42,980 bases of DNA from the NCBI RefSeq assembly GCF_003236395.1, contig NZ_POUD01000048.1, positions 1 to 42,980 on the forward strand, written 5' to 3'. A program made the translations under genes and the position numbers. Shown here in pieces: positions 25,133-37,775 of this stretch; position 1 is the first letter of the stretch, and each line of letters starts with the position of its first letter. The notes below the pieces were generated by a model. The model did not search any database. It was not told the origin of the DNA and worked only from the letters and a program-made list of their open reading frames with translations. Source of the DNA: Nonomuraea aridisoli. Lineage in GTDB: Bacteria; Actinomycetota; Actinomycetes; Streptosporangiales; Streptosporangiaceae.

Positions 25133-25713
25133 TGCCGCCTCAAGTGGCTTCGTTCGACGCCCGGCGGGTGGGTCACGGCCTGTTCAGCGCGATGCGAGAC
25201 GGCGATCTCGACGACTGCGCGCGCTACGTCCATCCGGAGGCCGCCAACCGGGAGGCCCTGAGGGAACCGCTCGCGTGCCGGGAGCGGGGACCGGCCGGCA
25301 CCTACGCCACCGCCAGGATGCTACGCGCGATCTTCACCGGGCTCTCCTGGGAGGTCCACCAGATCGTCTCCGAGGGCGACCTTCTCGTCGCGCACGTCAC
25401 CATGACCGGACGGCACGTGCGCACCATGTACAGCTACGACGACCAGGCGCGTGTCACCGTCGCCTTTCCGCCGACGGGCCGGTCCTTCGCGGTCACCCAG
25501 ACGCACTGGTGCCGGATCCGCGACGGCAAGGTCATCGACCACTGGGCCAACCGCGACGACATGGGCATGGCCCGGCAACTGGGCTGGATACCACCATCGG
25601 CCCCCTACCTGGTCCGGATGGCGCTGGCACTGCGCAGCGCGCGCCGGGCCGAGGCCCGGCGCGGTGGGCCGATCCCGGCGGGACATCATGAACGCCCCGC
25701 CACGCATCACTGA
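25129..25713 (+). CDS. SnoaL-like / ester-cyclase family protein (NTF2 fold)
   Basis: A 194-residue protein with a SnoaL-type core: RDGDLDDCARYVHPEAANREA, WEVHQIVSEGDLLVAHVTMTGRH, FPPTGRSFAVTQTHWCRIRDGKVIDHWANRDDMGMARQLG. SnoaL enzymes close the last ring of anthracyclines by aldol chemistry, and relatives act as hydroxylases or have unknown roles. Residues after about 160 form an arginine-rich tail. The gene starts inside the MFS stop codon; an ATG 3 bp further on is an equal candidate. Its placement with the pump rather than in the PKS operon leaves its role (cyclisation, or modification of the exported compound) open. Confidence 0.82.
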   Translation: MMPPQVASFDARRVGHGLFSAMRDGDLDDCARYVHPEAANREALREPLACRERGPAGTYATARMLRAIFTGLSWEVHQIVSEGDLLVAHVTMTGRHVRTMYSYDDQARVTVAFPPTGRSFAVTQTHWCRIRDGKVIDHWANRDDMGMARQLGWIPPSAPYLVRMALALRSARRAEARRGGPIPAGHHERPATHH

Positions 25714-25746
25714 AACATCCGTACACAACCTGACAGGAGAACGGCT

Positions 25747-26580
25747 ATGGCCATTCTGGTGATGGGCGCGACCGGAGCGATCGGCCGTGTGCTCGTGGAA
25801 CGGCTCCTGGAATCCGGCCAGGAGGTCAAGGCCCTCACCCGCGACGCCACCAAGGACACCGGCCTGCCTGCCGGCACCCAGATCTGCGAGGGGGACTTCC
25901 GCCGGCCCGACTCCCTCGCCGGGGCGATTCAGGGCGTGGATCGCGTCTACCTGCTGGCCGACCCGGGCGCCGTGCACGGTCTCGTGCCGTACCTGCGCAA
26001 GGCCGGCGTGCGGCGGATCGTGACCGTCGCCTCCGCGATGCTCGACGAGCGCGACGACAACGGCGTCGTCCACAACGTCATCGAGGACGCCGTCAAGGGA
26101 TCGGGCGCCGAATGGACGATCCTGCGTCCCCGGGCGTTCGCGAGCAACGCGCTCAACTGGTGGCGTCCGACCATCCGGCTGCACCGTGGCGTCCACTGGG
26201 TCTATCCCGAGGCGCGGCTGTCGCCCATCCACGAAGCCGACGTGGCGGCGGTGGCCGCGGTCACGCTGGCCGAGGAGGGCCACGCCGGCCGGACGTACAC
26301 GCTGACCGGTCCGGAATCGCTCACCCAGGCCGAGCAGGTCCGCCAGATCGGTGAGGCGATCGGTGCCACGATCTTCTACGACGAGATCTCCCGGGAGAAG
26401 GCCAAGGAGGTCCTCACCTCCCAGTACATCCCCGAGCAGATCGTTACGAAGCTGCTGGACATGCTGGAGTCGATGGTGGGTACCGCTGCTCCCGTCACCA
26501 CGACCGTCGAGGAGCTCACCGGGAAGCCCGCGCGTACGTTCGCTCAGTGGGCGGTCGACCACGCCGACGACTTCCGCTGA
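25747..26580 (+). CDS. NmrA-like NAD(P)-binding oxidoreductase (atypical SDR)
   Basis: A 277-residue Rossmann protein with the N-terminal motif MGATGAIGRVLVERLL and no classical Tyr-x3-Lys pair, which places it among NmrA/quinone-reductase-like atypical SDRs. LRPRAFASNALNWW and YTLTGPESLTQAEQV are typical of that group. It could reduce a quinone or keto group late in the pathway. It does not look like the extended-SDR sugar 4-ketoreductases (EvaE/DnmV). AGGAG precedes the start. It is the last gene of the MFS operon, followed by a terminator. Confidence 0.85.
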   Translation: MAILVMGATGAIGRVLVERLLESGQEVKALTRDATKDTGLPAGTQICEGDFRRPDSLAGAIQGVDRVYLLADPGAVHGLVPYLRKAGVRRIVTVASAMLDERDDNGVVHNVIEDAVKGSGAEWTILRPRAFASNALNWWRPTIRLHRGVHWVYPEARLSPIHEADVAAVAAVTLAEEGHAGRTYTLTGPESLTQAEQVRQIGEAIGATIFYDEISREKAKEVLTSQYIPEQIVTKLLDMLESMVGTAAPVTTTVEELTGKPARTFAQWAVDHADDFR

Positions 26581-27687
<1,107 letters not shown>

Positions 27688-27689
27688 CG

Positions 27690-28013
27690 ATGACCAGCAG
27701 GGTCTTGATGGTCAGCCGGATGAAGCCCGCCAGCGCCGAAACGGTCGCGCGACTGTTCGCCGAGCACGACCAATCGGATCTGCCGCTCAAGTTCGGCGTG
27801 ACCAGCCGGACGTTGTTCCACTACCAGGGCATGACACTGCATCTCATCCAGGCCGAGCAGGAGATCTTCGACAACCTCCCGCAGCTCCACACCGACCCGT
27901 CGTTCCAGCACCTCAACGGCAGGCTCGCCGAGCACATGACGCCCCTCGTGGACGACTGGCAGGGCATCAGGGACTCCAGGGCCATGGAGTTCTACCACCG
28001 GAGCTGGATCTGA
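27690..28013 (+). CDS. TcmI-family polyketide cyclase
   Basis: A 107-residue ferredoxin-like-fold cyclase. The N-terminal RVLMVSRMKPASAETVARLFAEHD, and His26, Asp27, Arg40 and His51, match residues I recall as functionally important in TcmI. The C-terminal SRAMEFYHRSWI is the family ending. TcmI closes the final ring of tetracenomycin F2 to F1, so an analogous late ring closure is likely. Two bp after the aromatase/cyclase and 3 bp before the DUF1772 gene. Confidence 0.95.
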   Translation: MTSRVLMVSRMKPASAETVARLFAEHDQSDLPLKFGVTSRTLFHYQGMTLHLIQAEQEIFDNLPQLHTDPSFQHLNGRLAEHMTPLVDDWQGIRDSRAMEFYHRSWI

Positions 28014-28016
28014 CCG

Positions 28017-28472
28017 ATGCTCGAAGCCCTCATGTCGATCTCGGTGCTCTCCAGCGCGATGGCCGCGGGCGCCCTCCTTGTCGGCCTCGTCGTCATCCTG
28101 CCGCTCCTCCTGAGCCTGCCCGTGGAGCGTTATCCCGAGACGAACACGTTCATCCTGGCCCGTATGGACAAGCTGATGCCGCTCTGCACCGGAGTGGCCG
28201 TGCTCAGCGGCGCCGCACTGGCGGCCACGCTGGAGGGCACGGCGGTGCGAGCGCTGTACGGGGCCGGCGCCCTTCTGCTGGCCGGAGTCTTCGCGGTATC
28301 CCTTGGGATGCTCGGGCCGATCAACGCGTCGGTACGGGTCATCGAGGTGGACCGGCCGCGTGCCGACTGGCAGGAGCTACGGCTGCGCTGGCGCAACTGG
28401 CATTTCGTCCGCGTGGGCTTCGGGCAGGCGGGCGCGATCTTGTACGGCGTGGCGCTGGGCGTCTCTATCTGA
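28017..28472 (+). CDS. DUF1772 membrane protein (anthrone-oxygenase-like)
   Basis: A 151-residue protein with four predicted transmembrane helices (about 4-30, 58-78, 82-108, 128-150). The layout, with a short loop between helices 1 and 2 ([10 protein letters not shown]) and conserved WxxxR near the C-terminus, fits DUF1772, the family that includes fungal anthrone oxygenases of the HypC/GedH type. In this operon it could oxidise an anthrone or naphthacenone intermediate to a quinone, a job done by an unrelated monooxygenase (TcmH) in tetracenomycin. That role is inference. It is tightly packed between the TcmI-like and KS-alpha genes. Confidence 0.8.
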   Translation: MLEALMSISVLSSAMAAGALLVGLVVILPLLLSLPVERYPETNTFILARMDKLMPLCTGVAVLSGAALAATLEGTAVRALYGAGALLLAGVFAVSLGMLGPINASVRVIEVDRPRADWQELRLRWRNWHFVRVGFGQAGAILYGVALGVSI

Positions 28473-28485
28473 ACGGGGAGTCACC

Positions 28486-29766
28486 ATGACGTTGGGTCAG
28501 GAACGCCGGGTCGTCATCACGGGGATGGGGGTGACGGTTCCCGGTGGGATCGGCAAGAAGGCCTTTTGGGAGCTCATCAGCTCTGGCCGCACGGCCACGC
28601 GGGCCATCACGTTCTTCGACGCCGCGCCATACCGCTCGCGGGTGGCCGCCGAGTGCGACTTCGATCCGGTGGCGGCGGGGCTGTCCAAGCAGGAGATCCG
28701 CCGCATGGACAGGGCGGCACAGTTCGCCGTCGTCTGCGTGGACGAGTGCCTCGAAGACAGTGGCCTGGAGCCGGACGGCCTGGACCCGGCGCGGGTCGGG
28801 ACGAGCGTGGGCACCGCGGTCGGCTGCACGATGAGCCTGGAGGAGGAGTACTCCGTGGTCAGCGACGCCGGCCGACGCTGGCTGGTCGACCACACCTATG
28901 GCGTCCCCCATCTCTTCGACTACCTGGTGCCGAGCTCCATCGCCGCGGAGGTGGCCTGGCGGGTGGGAGCCGAGGGCCCGGCGGCCGTCATCTCCACCGG
29001 CTGCACGTCGGGGCTCGACGCGGTGGGGCACGCGTGCGCCCTGATCAGGGAGGGATCCGCGGACGTCATGATCGCCGGTGCGGCGGACGCACCCATCTCG
29101 CCGATCACCGTTGCCTGTTTCGACGCGATCAAGGCCACCACGCCCGGCAACCACGCGCCTGAGCGGGCCTCGCGGCCGTTCGACCGGGGACGCGACGGAT
29201 TCGTGCTGGGCGAGGGCGCGGCGATGTTCATCCTGGAGGAGCGCGAGCACGCGCTGCGCCGGGGCGCCCACGTCTACGCGGAGATCGCCGGCTTCGCCAC
29301 GAGGTGCAACGCCTACCACATGACCGGCCTGCGACCCGACGGGCGCGAGATGGCCGAGGCCATCAAACTCGCGCTGGCGGAGGCGAGGGTGGATCCGGCG
29401 GACGTCGACTACATCAACGCCCACGGCTCCGGCACCAAGCAGAACGACCGGCACGAGACCGCGGCTTACAAACGCAGCCTCGGCCACCACGCGTACACGA
29501 CACCGGTGAGCTCGATCAAGTCGATGGTCGGGCACTCCCTGGGCGCCATCGGCTCGATCGAGATCGCCGCCTCCGCGCTGGCGATCCAGCATGACACCGT
29601 CCCTCCCACGGCCAACCTGCACGAGCCCGATCCCGAATGCGACCTCGACTACGTCCCCCTGCACGCGCGTGAGTGGCGCACCGACGTGGCGCTCAGCGTC
29701 GGCAGCGGCTTCGGCGGGTTCCAGAGCGCGATGGTGCTCTCCGGCCCCGAGCGGGTGAACCAATGA
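28486..29766 (+). CDS. Type II PKS ketosynthase alpha
   Basis: A 426-residue ketosynthase. The catalytic triad is Cys173 (STGCTSGLD), His313 ([11 protein letters not shown]) and His350 (VGHSLGA). It condenses malonyl-ACP units with KS-beta to make the poly-beta-ketone chain. The start ATG follows GGGGAG. Its stop overlaps the KS-beta start (ATGA), ensuring equal production of the heterodimer. In sequence it looks closest to the tetracenomycin/elloramycin and anthracycline group, judged by eye. Confidence 0.97.
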   Translation: MTLGQERRVVITGMGVTVPGGIGKKAFWELISSGRTATRAITFFDAAPYRSRVAAECDFDPVAAGLSKQEIRRMDRAAQFAVVCVDECLEDSGLEPDGLDPARVGTSVGTAVGCTMSLEEEYSVVSDAGRRWLVDHTYGVPHLFDYLVPSSIAAEVAWRVGAEGPAAVISTGCTSGLDAVGHACALIREGSADVMIAGAADAPISPITVACFDAIKATTPGNHAPERASRPFDRGRDGFVLGEGAAMFILEEREHALRRGAHVYAEIAGFATRCNAYHMTGLRPDGREMAEAIKLALAEARVDPADVDYINAHGSGTKQNDRHETAAYKRSLGHHAYTTPVSSIKSMVGHSLGAIGSIEIAASALAIQHDTVPPTANLHEPDPECDLDYVPLHAREWRTDVALSVGSGFGGFQSAMVLSGPERVNQ

Positions 29767-30965
29767 GCCGGGCCGTGGTGACGGGGGTGGGCATCGCCGC
29801 CCCGACGGGACTGGGCACGGCCGCCTACTGGGCGGCGACCGTGAAGGGAGAGAACGGCATCGGCCCCATCACCCGCTTCGACGCCTCCGGCTACCCGGCA
29901 CGGCTCGCCGGCGAGGTGCCCGGCTTCGATCCCCTCGACCATCTGCCCAGCCGGCTCATCCCCCAGACCGACCGGCTGACCCAGCTCGCCCTGGTGGCGG
30001 CGGACTGGTCGCTGGCCGACGCCGGGGTGCAGCCGAAGACGCTGCCGGAATTCGGGATGGGCGTGATCACGGCGAGTTCGTCTGGAGGATTCGAGTTCGG
30101 CCAGCGCGAGCTGGAGAAGCTGTGGGGCAAGGGGCCCGAGCACGTCAGCGCCTACCAGTCGTTCGCCTGGTTCTACGCGGTCAACACCGGCCAGATCTCC
30201 ATCCGGCACGGAATGCGCGGACCCAGCGGTGTGCTCGTGACCGAGCAGGCCGGCGGTCTGGACGCGGTGGCGCAGGCCCGCCGCCAGATCCGGCGCGGTG
30301 TCGGCCTGCTGGTCACGGGCGGGGCGGACGCGTCGCTGTGCCCATGGGGGTGGGTCGCCCAGCTGGCCAGAGGACAGGTCAGCACGCGTACGGACCCGGA
30401 TCGTTCCTATCTACCCTTCGACGCGGAGGCGAGCGGATACGTGCCGGGAGAGGGCGCCGCGCTGCTCGTCCTGGAGGAGGCCGAGTCGGCGCGCCGGAAC
30501 GGTCGCCGGGTCTACGGCGAGATCGCCGGATACGGCGCCACGTTCGACCCACGGCCCGGCTCCGGACGCCCGCCGGGACTGCGGCGCGCCATGGAGATCG
30601 CGTTGGCCGACGCGGAGATGGCCCCCGCCGACATAGACGTGATCTTCGCCGACGGGGCCGGGCTGCCGGAACCGGACCGACAGGAGGCCGAGGCCATCCA
30701 GGCCGTCTTCACCGCGCCGGTGCCCGTCACCGTGCCCAAGGCGGCGACCGGGCGGCTGTATTCGGGCGGTTCCGCGCTCGATCTCGCCACTGCGCTCCTG
30801 TCGCTGGCCGAAGGCGTCATCCCACCGACGCCCAACGTCACCGACCCCGTCTGCGACCTGGAGCTCGTCACCGGACGGGCACGTACGGCGCCGTTGCGGG
30901 CCGCGCTGGTGCTCGCCCGCGGGCACGGCGGCTTCAACTCGGCGATGGTGGTGCGCGCGCCCTGA
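29763..30965 (+). CDS. Type II PKS ketosynthase beta / chain length factor
   Basis: A 400-residue KS homologue lacking the active cysteine. Gln162 in [10 protein letters not shown] replaces it, which is the defining feature of chain length factors. The chain-gating helix reads [14 protein letters not shown] (108-121). Aligned by eye to the actinorhodin CLF, Gly113 and Leu117 replace the bulkier Thr112 and Phe116, which suggests a channel longer than C16. It is coupled to KS-alpha by a 4-bp overlap and is the last gene of the cluster; no ACP follows. Confidence 0.96.
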   Translation: MSRAVVTGVGIAAPTGLGTAAYWAATVKGENGIGPITRFDASGYPARLAGEVPGFDPLDHLPSRLIPQTDRLTQLALVAADWSLADAGVQPKTLPEFGMGVITASSSGGFEFGQRELEKLWGKGPEHVSAYQSFAWFYAVNTGQISIRHGMRGPSGVLVTEQAGGLDAVAQARRQIRRGVGLLVTGGADASLCPWGWVAQLARGQVSTRTDPDRSYLPFDAEASGYVPGEGAALLVLEEAESARRNGRRVYGEIAGYGATFDPRPGSGRPPGLRRAMEIALADAEMAPADIDVIFADGAGLPEPDRQEAEAIQAVFTAPVPVTVPKAATGRLYSGGSALDLATALLSLAEGVIPPTPNVTDPVCDLELVTGRARTAPLRAALVLARGHGGFNSAMVVRAP

Positions 30966-31002
30966 TCGAGGCGCCCACCGTGTGGGACGGACCGGCCGAT
31001 CC

Positions 31003-31437
31003 CTAGCGCAGGACCTTGCGGTAGAAGGTCGCGGCGGCCTCGTAGCCGAGGGCGTGGTAGAACTCCGGCGCCCGCCGCGTCGCCATGGCCACGTAGCGGG
31101 CGTCGCGGGAGCGGGCCCAGCGCTCGAACTCCTCCAGCAGCGCCCGCCCCATGCCCTGGCGGCGCGAGCCCGACTGGACCATCGCCTCCTCGACCCACGC
31201 CACCGGCCCGTTGGCGAAGAGCGTCAGGTGGACGAACCCCAGCAGGTAGCCGTGCACCCGCCCGCCCACGACCGCCGCGAGCAGGAGGGCGTCGTCGTCG
31301 GCGAGCAATGCCGGCAACGCGGCGTCGAAGGCGTCGCGCTCCGGCCGGAACGTCAGGCCGAAGTCGCGGGCCAGCGCGAACACCGCGTCGGCGTCCGACT
31401 TCTCCGCCCTCCTGATGAGGAGATCGTCACCCGTCAT
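31003..31437 (-). CDS. GNAT-family N-acetyltransferase
   Basis: A 144-residue acetyl-CoA-dependent transferase with the pyrophosphate-binding loop SGSRRQGMGRALL and a C-terminal APEFYHALGYEAAATFYRK segment typical of GNAT enzymes. Its acceptor is unknown. Convergent with KS-beta and 45 bp from the liu-type operon. The start is uncertain: ATG 31437 and GTG 31449 are in frame, and neither has a clear ribosome-binding site. It could be an outlying resistance gene, but the sequence does not show that. Confidence 0.85.
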   Translation of the reverse strand: MTGDDLLIRRAEKSDADAVFALARDFGLTFRPERDAFDAALPALLADDDALLLAAVVGGRVHGYLLGFVHLTLFANGPVAWVEEAMVQSGSRRQGMGRALLEEFERWARSRDARYVAMATRRAPEFYHALGYEAAATFYRKVLR

Positions 31438-31482
31438 GATTGATGACACTAGATCGTCGGTCGTCGGCGGCGCAAACGGTGG

Positions 31483-32619
31483 TCACAGGTCGCCGAGACC
31501 GAGCTGCCGTGCGATGAGCATGCGCTGCACCTCGCTGGTGCCCTCGCCGATCTCCAGGATCTTCGCGTCGCGGTAGAAGCGGCCGACGGGGAACTCGTTC
31601 ATGAAGCCGTACCCGCCGAAGACCTGGGTGGCGTCGCGGGAGTTGTCCATGGCCGCGTTGGAAGAGACCAGCTTGGCGATGGCCGCCTCCTTCTTGAACG
31701 GCAGCCCGGCCAGCATGCGCTCGGCCGCGTGGTAGTAGGCCAGGCGGGCGGTGTGGACGCGGGCCTCCATGTCGGCGATCTTGAACTGGATGGCCTGGTA
31801 GTGGCCGATCGGGTGGCCGAACGCCCGGCGCTCCCTGACGTACTTCAGGCACTCGTCCACGCAGCCCTGCGCCAGGCCCACGCTGAGCGCGGCGATGGCG
31901 ATCCGGCCCTCGTCGAGGATCTGCAGGAACTGGGCGTAGCCGCGGCCGCGCTCGCCCAGGAGGTTCGCAGCGGGCACGCGGCAGTCGGCGAACGCCAGCT
32001 CGCGGGTGTCGGAGGCGTTCCAGCCGACCTTGGAGTACTTCTTCGACACCGTGAACCCGGGGGTGCCGCTCGGCACGAGAATCGTGGAGATCTCCCGCTC
32101 GCCGGTGAGCGCGGCCACGCCGACGACGCCGGTGATCTCGGTGCCGGAGTTGGTGATGAACGCCTTCGTCCCGTTGATCACCCATTCGCCGCCGTCGAGC
32201 ACGGCCGTGGTGCGCATGCCGCCCGGCACGTCGGAGCCGCCGCCCGGCTCGGTCAGTCCGAACGCGCCCAGCATCTCCCCCGAGGCCAGTTTCGGCAGCC
32301 ACGTGCGGCGCTGCTCGTCGGTGCCGAACCGGTAGATCGGCATCGCGCCCAGCGACACGCCCGCCTCCAGGGTGATCGCCACGCTGGAGTCGACCCTGGC
32401 CAGCTCCTCCAGGGCCAGGCAGAGCGCGAAGTAGTCGCCGCCCATGCCGCCGTACTCCTCCGGGAACGGCAGCCCGAACAGCCCCATCGCGCCCATCTGG
32501 CGCACGATGTCGTAGGGGAACTCCTCGCGCTCGTAGTAGTCGCCGATCACCGGAGCGACCACTTCGCGGGCGAACGCCTCGACCGTCTTGCGCAGCTCCG
32601 CGTACTCGTCCTTGAGCAT
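31483..32619 (-). CDS. Acyl-CoA dehydrogenase (liu-type operon)
   Basis: A 378-residue flavoprotein. Signatures are LTEPGGGSD, VINGTKAFITNSG and, at the C-terminus, GGYGFMNEFPVGRFYRDAKILEIGEGTSEVQR. A glutamate (about residue 359) occupies the EGTSE position used as catalytic base by medium- and short-branched-chain enzymes; true isovaleryl-CoA dehydrogenases usually have Ala/Gly there. Operon context (HMG-CoA lyase and two carboxylase subunits) points to isovaleryl-CoA oxidation in leucine breakdown, but the active-site residue makes substrate specificity uncertain. The start follows AAAGG, one base after the lyase stop. Confidence 0.92.
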   Translation of the reverse strand: MLKDEYAELRKTVEAFAREVVAPVIGDYYEREEFPYDIVRQMGAMGLFGLPFPEEYGGMGGDYFALCLALEELARVDSSVAITLEAGVSLGAMPIYRFGTDEQRRTWLPKLASGEMLGAFGLTEPGGGSDVPGGMRTTAVLDGGEWVINGTKAFITNSGTEITGVVGVAALTGEREISTILVPSGTPGFTVSKKYSKVGWNASDTRELAFADCRVPAANLLGERGRGYAQFLQILDEGRIAIAALSVGLAQGCVDECLKYVRERRAFGHPIGHYQAIQFKIADMEARVHTARLAYYHAAERMLAGLPFKKEAAIAKLVSSNAAMDNSRDATQVFGGYGFMNEFPVGRFYRDAKILEIGEGTSEVQRMLIARQLGLGDL

Positions 32620-32620
32620 G

Positions 32621-33532
32621 TCAGCCTTTCGATAGCGCCTGTACGACGCGTGATGGGCTGGGCCGGCCGAGCAGCTCCGCCAGCCAGACGCTGGTCGACA
32701 CGAGCTTGCCCAGGTCGAGCCCGGTCTCGATGCCGAGTCCGCGCAACATCCAGACCAGGTCTTCGGTGGCCAGGTTGCCGGTCGCGGATTCGGCGTACGG
32801 GCAGCCGCCGATGCCGCCCGTGGAGGCGTCGATGGTGGTGACGCCGGCCTGGAGCGCGGCAAGGGTGTTGCCGAGCGCCTGGCCATAGGTGTCGTGGAAG
32901 TGCACGGCGAGCCGCTCGGGCGAGCGGAACGCCTTGATCAGCTCGGTGACGTGGCCCGGCGTGCCCACGCCGATGGTGTCGCCGAGCGACAGCTGGTAGC
33001 AGCCGAGCCCGAGCAGGCGCTCCCCGACCTGGACGACCTGCGGGACGGGCGTCGGCCCCTCCCACGGGTCGCCGAAGCACATCGACACGTACGCGCGCAC
33101 CCGCACCCCGTGCTCCAGCGCCCTGGCCACGACCGGCTCGAACATGTCGAACTGGCTCTCCAGGCCGCGGTTGAGGTTCTTGGCGGCGAACGTCTCGGTG
33201 GCGCTGGCGAAGATCGCGATCTCGTCCACGCCGCGGTCGAGGGCCCGGTCGAGGCCGCGCTCGTTCGGCACCAGGACGGGGTAGCGCACTCCCGGCCTCC
33301 GGCGCAGCCGGGCGAGCAGCTCGTCGGCGTCGGCGAGCTGCGGCACCCATTTCGGGTGCACGAAGCTGGTCGCCTCGATGATCTTGTGCCCGGCGTCGGC
33401 CAGCCGCTCGATGAACGCGGCCTTGACCTCGACCGGCACGACCGCCTGCTCGTTCTGCAGCCCGTCGCGCGGCCCGACCTCGTAGACGGTGACCTGCCGC
33501 GGAAGTCCTCGCATGCTGTACGGCCTGTTCAT
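32621..33532 (-). CDS. Hydroxymethylglutaryl-CoA lyase
   Basis: A 303-residue DRE-TIM-type lyase cleaving HMG-CoA to acetoacetate and acetyl-CoA, the last step of leucine degradation. It has [12 protein letters not shown] near the N-terminus, [12 protein letters not shown], and [15 protein letters not shown] with the catalytic cysteine loop. The ATG at 33532 overlaps the stop of the carboxylase gene by 4 bp; a later in-frame ATG at 33514 is possible. It belongs to the same minus-strand operon as its neighbours. Confidence 0.95.
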   Translation of the reverse strand: MNRPYSMRGLPRQVTVYEVGPRDGLQNEQAVVPVEVKAAFIERLADAGHKIIEATSFVHPKWVPQLADADELLARLRRRPGVRYPVLVPNERGLDRALDRGVDEIAIFASATETFAAKNLNRGLESQFDMFEPVVARALEHGVRVRAYVSMCFGDPWEGPTPVPQVVQVGERLLGLGCYQLSLGDTIGVGTPGHVTELIKAFRSPERLAVHFHDTYGQALGNTLAALQAGVTTIDASTGGIGGCPYAESATGNLATEDLVWMLRGLGIETGLDLGKLVSTSVWLAELLGRPSPSRVVQALSKG

Positions 33533-35538
33533 GGCCTCACTCCGTCCGGCGTCGCCCTCGATGCCGCGGCGCCCTCGGGCGTGACCACGGCGAGCACCGC
33601 GTCCATGTCGACCGGGCGGCCCGCCTGGGCGGGCAGGTCGGCGATCACGCCGTCGCAGGGGGCGGTGACCGTGTGCTCCATCTTCATCGCCTCCACGATG
33701 ACCAGCGGCTGACCCTCGCTCACCCGTTCGCCGGGCTGGGTCTTCACCACCAGGACCGTGCCCGGCATCGGGCTGCGCACCACACCGTCGCCCGCTCCGG
33801 CGGCTCGGGCGCGGTCGCCGGGGTCGCCGATCAGGTGCCGGGTGAACGACCACGCCGCACCGTCGCGGCCGAGCCAGAGCGTGTCGCCCCGGCGTACGCA
33901 GAGGTAGTGCTCGGTGCGCCCGGCGAGTGTGACGGCGAGACCGGAGCCGTCGCGGCGGACGCGCGCCGGGAGTGACTGCCCGCCGAGCCGGACCTCGGCC
34001 GACTCCTCGGGCAACCCGCGCACGGGCACCGCGTGGACGCCGGCGCGGGACTCCAGCCGCCACGTCGTCCACGCGCACTCGCCGACCCGCCAGCCGTCGG
34101 TGACCTCCCACGGGTCGTCGCCCTGCGGCATGGCGTGGAAGACGAGCGCCGCCGCGGCGAGCACGTCGTCCGGCGGTGTGCCGTCGGCGGGCACGAGCTC
34201 GGGCAGGACCCGCTCGACCAGGCCGGTGTCGAGCTCGCCCGCCTCCACGGCCGGGTGGGCGATCAGCGCGCGCAGGAACGGGACGTTGGTGACCACGCCG
34301 AGCACGGCCGTGCGGGAGAGCGCCCGGTCGAGTGTTCGCAGCGCCGACGCCCGGTCCGGCGCCCAGGCGATGACCTTGGACAACATCGGGTCGAACTCAC
34401 TGCCGACCACCCCGCCCTCGGCCAGCCCGGAGTCCACCCGCACGACGGCCCCGCCGCCCGCGACCGGCCCGGGAGCGGCGCCGCCGGGTTCCCTCAGCAG
34501 CAGGACCCGGCCGCCGGTGGGCAGGAAGCCGCGGGCCGGGTCCTCGGCGTAGACGCGGGCCTCGACCGCGTGGCCGTCGAGCCGCACGTCGTCCTGGGCG
34601 AACGGCAGCCGCTCCCCCGCCGCCACCCGCAGCTGCAGCTCCACCAGGTCGAGCCCGGTCACCAGCTCGGTGACGGGGTGCTCGACCTGCAGCCGGGTGT
34701 TCATCTCCATGAAGTGGTAGGCGCCGGTGGTGCCGTCGACGATGAACTCGACGGTGCCGGCCCCCACGTAGCCGACCGCGCGGGCGGCCTCCACCGCCGC
34801 CGCGCCCATGGCGGCGCGCGTCTCACCGGTCAGGAACGGCGAGGGCGCCTCTTCGACGATCTTCTGGTGGCGGCGCTGCAGGCTGCACTCGCGCTCGCCG
34901 AGGTGCACGACGTCGCCGTGGGTGTCGGCGAGCACCTGGATCTCGATGTGGCGGGGGCGCTCGACGTAGCGCTCGATCAGCAGCGTGCCGTCACCGAACG
35001 CGGCCCGCGCCGTGCGCCGGGCCGACTCCAGGGCGTCGGGCAGCTCGGCGGCCGAGCGTACGAGCACCATGCCCTTGCCTCCACCGCCGGCGGACGGCTT
35101 GATCAGGGCGGGGAAGTCGCGCCACTCCTCCAGGGCGTCGCCGGGCTCGGCCGCGCCGGGCACCACGGGCACGCCCGCGGCCGACACCGTGGCCTTGGCG
35201 CGGATCTTGTCGCCCATCGCGTCGATGGCCGCGGCCGGCGGCCCGACGAACACGAGCCCGGCCTCGGCGCAGCGCCGGGCGAACGCGCCGTTCTCGGCGA
35301 GGAACCCGTAGCCGGGGTGGACGGCGCGCGCCCCCGTGGCCAGGGCCGCCGCCACGACGGCCTCGATGTCGAGGTAGCCGGGAACCTCGACGGCGAGGTC
35401 GGCCTCCCGCACGTGCCGGGCCCCGGCGTCGGACGGCGTGTGCACGGCCACGGACTCGACGCCGAGCGCGCGGAGGGTGCGGGCGATCCGTACGGCGATC
35501 TCGCCCCTGTTGGCGATGAGGACACGGTCGAACAACAT
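33529..35538 (-). CDS. liuD: 3-Methylcrotonyl-CoA carboxylase, biotin-containing alpha subunit (LiuD-like)
   Basis: A 669-residue protein with an N-terminal biotin carboxylase module ([11 protein letters not shown] loop; [29 protein letters not shown]), a middle linker domain and a C-terminal biotinyl domain with [10 protein letters not shown] near residue 625. The domain order matches acyl-CoA carboxylase alpha subunits. The 3-methylcrotonyl assignment rests on the adjacent beta subunit and HMG-CoA lyase genes. It starts 3 bp after the beta subunit stop. Confidence 0.92.
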   Translation of the reverse strand: MLFDRVLIANRGEIAVRIARTLRALGVESVAVHTPSDAGARHVREADLAVEVPGYLDIEAVVAAALATGARAVHPGYGFLAENGAFARRCAEAGLVFVGPPAAAIDAMGDKIRAKATVSAAGVPVVPGAAEPGDALEEWRDFPALIKPSAGGGGKGMVLVRSAAELPDALESARRTARAAFGDGTLLIERYVERPRHIEIQVLADTHGDVVHLGERECSLQRRHQKIVEEAPSPFLTGETRAAMGAAAVEAARAVGYVGAGTVEFIVDGTTGAYHFMEMNTRLQVEHPVTELVTGLDLVELQLRVAAGERLPFAQDDVRLDGHAVEARVYAEDPARGFLPTGGRVLLLREPGGAAPGPVAGGGAVVRVDSGLAEGGVVGSEFDPMLSKVIAWAPDRASALRTLDRALSRTAVLGVVTNVPFLRALIAHPAVEAGELDTGLVERVLPELVPADGTPPDDVLAAAALVFHAMPQGDDPWEVTDGWRVGECAWTTWRLESRAGVHAVPVRGLPEESAEVRLGGQSLPARVRRDGSGLAVTLAGRTEHYLCVRRGDTLWLGRDGAAWSFTRHLIGDPGDRARAAGAGDGVVRSPMPGTVLVVKTQPGERVSEGQPLVIVEAMKMEHTVTAPCDGVIADLPAQAGRPVDMDAVLAVVTPEGAAASRATPDGVRP

Positions 35539-35541
35539 GCG

Positions 35542-37113
<1,572 letters not shown>

Positions 37114-37136
37114 GAGTCCCCTCTCATGGCACGGAT

Positions 37137-37152
37137 GTTAGTCATCGCTAAC
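37137..37152. promoter_or_regulatory. Probable TetR operator between liuB and tetR
   Basis: GTTAG-N6-CTAAC dyad (GTTAGTCATCGCTAAC) in the 62-bp divergent gap, 24 bp from each start codon or less. A 13/16 copy, GTTAAGGATCGCTAAC, occurs at 37761-37776. Likely bound by the adjacent TetR protein to repress both directions. Confidence 0.75.
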
Positions 37153-37175
37153 GTGCACCGTCTAGTATGTGAGAC

Positions 37176-37775
37176 GTGACCACCGCCTCCGCCTCACCTA
37201 CCCGCAATCGGCGCAACAGGCGCGCGGAGATCCTGGAGGCGGCCGCCCGGCTGTTCGCGGCGCGCGGCTTCCACGGTGTGCCGATCGAGGACATCGGCGC
37301 CGCGGTCGGCATCTCGGGGCCGGCCCTCTACCGCCACTTCAGCGGTAAGGACGCCCTGCTGTCGGAGATGCTGCTCGACGTCAGCTCGCGGCTGCGCGAG
37401 TCGGCGGTCACGGTCGTCACCTCCTCCCCGGGGCCGGCGGAGTCGCTCGACGCGCTGCTGGCCGCGCACATCACGTTCGCGCTGGAGCAGCCGGCGCTGA
37501 TCACCGTGCACGACCGGGAGCTGGGCAACGTGCCGGAGCGGGAGCGGCGGCAGATCAGGCGGCTGCAGCGCCTCTACGTCGAGGAGTGGGTGACGGTGCT
37601 GGCCGAGTTGCACCCGTCGTGCCCGGCGGCGCGGCTGCGCGCGGCCACGCACGCGGTGTTCGGCCTGCTCAACTCGACGCCGCACAGCGCGGGCGAGCTC
37701 CCGGCGCAGCACATGCGCCCGCTCCTGCACGCCATGGCCCGCGCCGCCCTCACCGCCGCTGTTAAGGATCGCTAA
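37176..37775 (+). CDS. TetR-family transcriptional regulator of the liu-type operon
   Basis: A 199-residue TetR protein. The N-terminal helix-turn-helix spans about residues 15-60 (RAEILEAAARLFAARGF, then IGAAVGISGPALYRHFSGKDALLSEML), with an all-helical ligand domain behind. It diverges from the leucine-degradation operon, so it most likely represses that operon and itself, responding to an acyl-CoA intermediate. The start GTG lies 23 bp after the dyad. A second dyad overlaps its stop codon. Confidence 0.93.
   Translation: MTTASASPTRNRRNRRAEILEAAARLFAARGFHGVPIEDIGAAVGISGPALYRHFSGKDALLSEMLLDVSSRLRESAVTVVTSSPGPAESLDALLAAHITFALEQPALITVHDRELGNVPERERRQIRRLQRLYVEEWVTVLAELHPSCPAARLRAATHAVFGLLNSTPHSAGELPAQHMRPLLHAMARAALTAAVKDR

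Noticed and set aside
25747..26580. NmrA-like protein as the missing sugar 4-ketoreductase
   Set aside because: It lacks the extended-SDR Tyr-x3-Lys motif and family signatures of EvaE/DnmV, and it is in the MarR/MFS operon.
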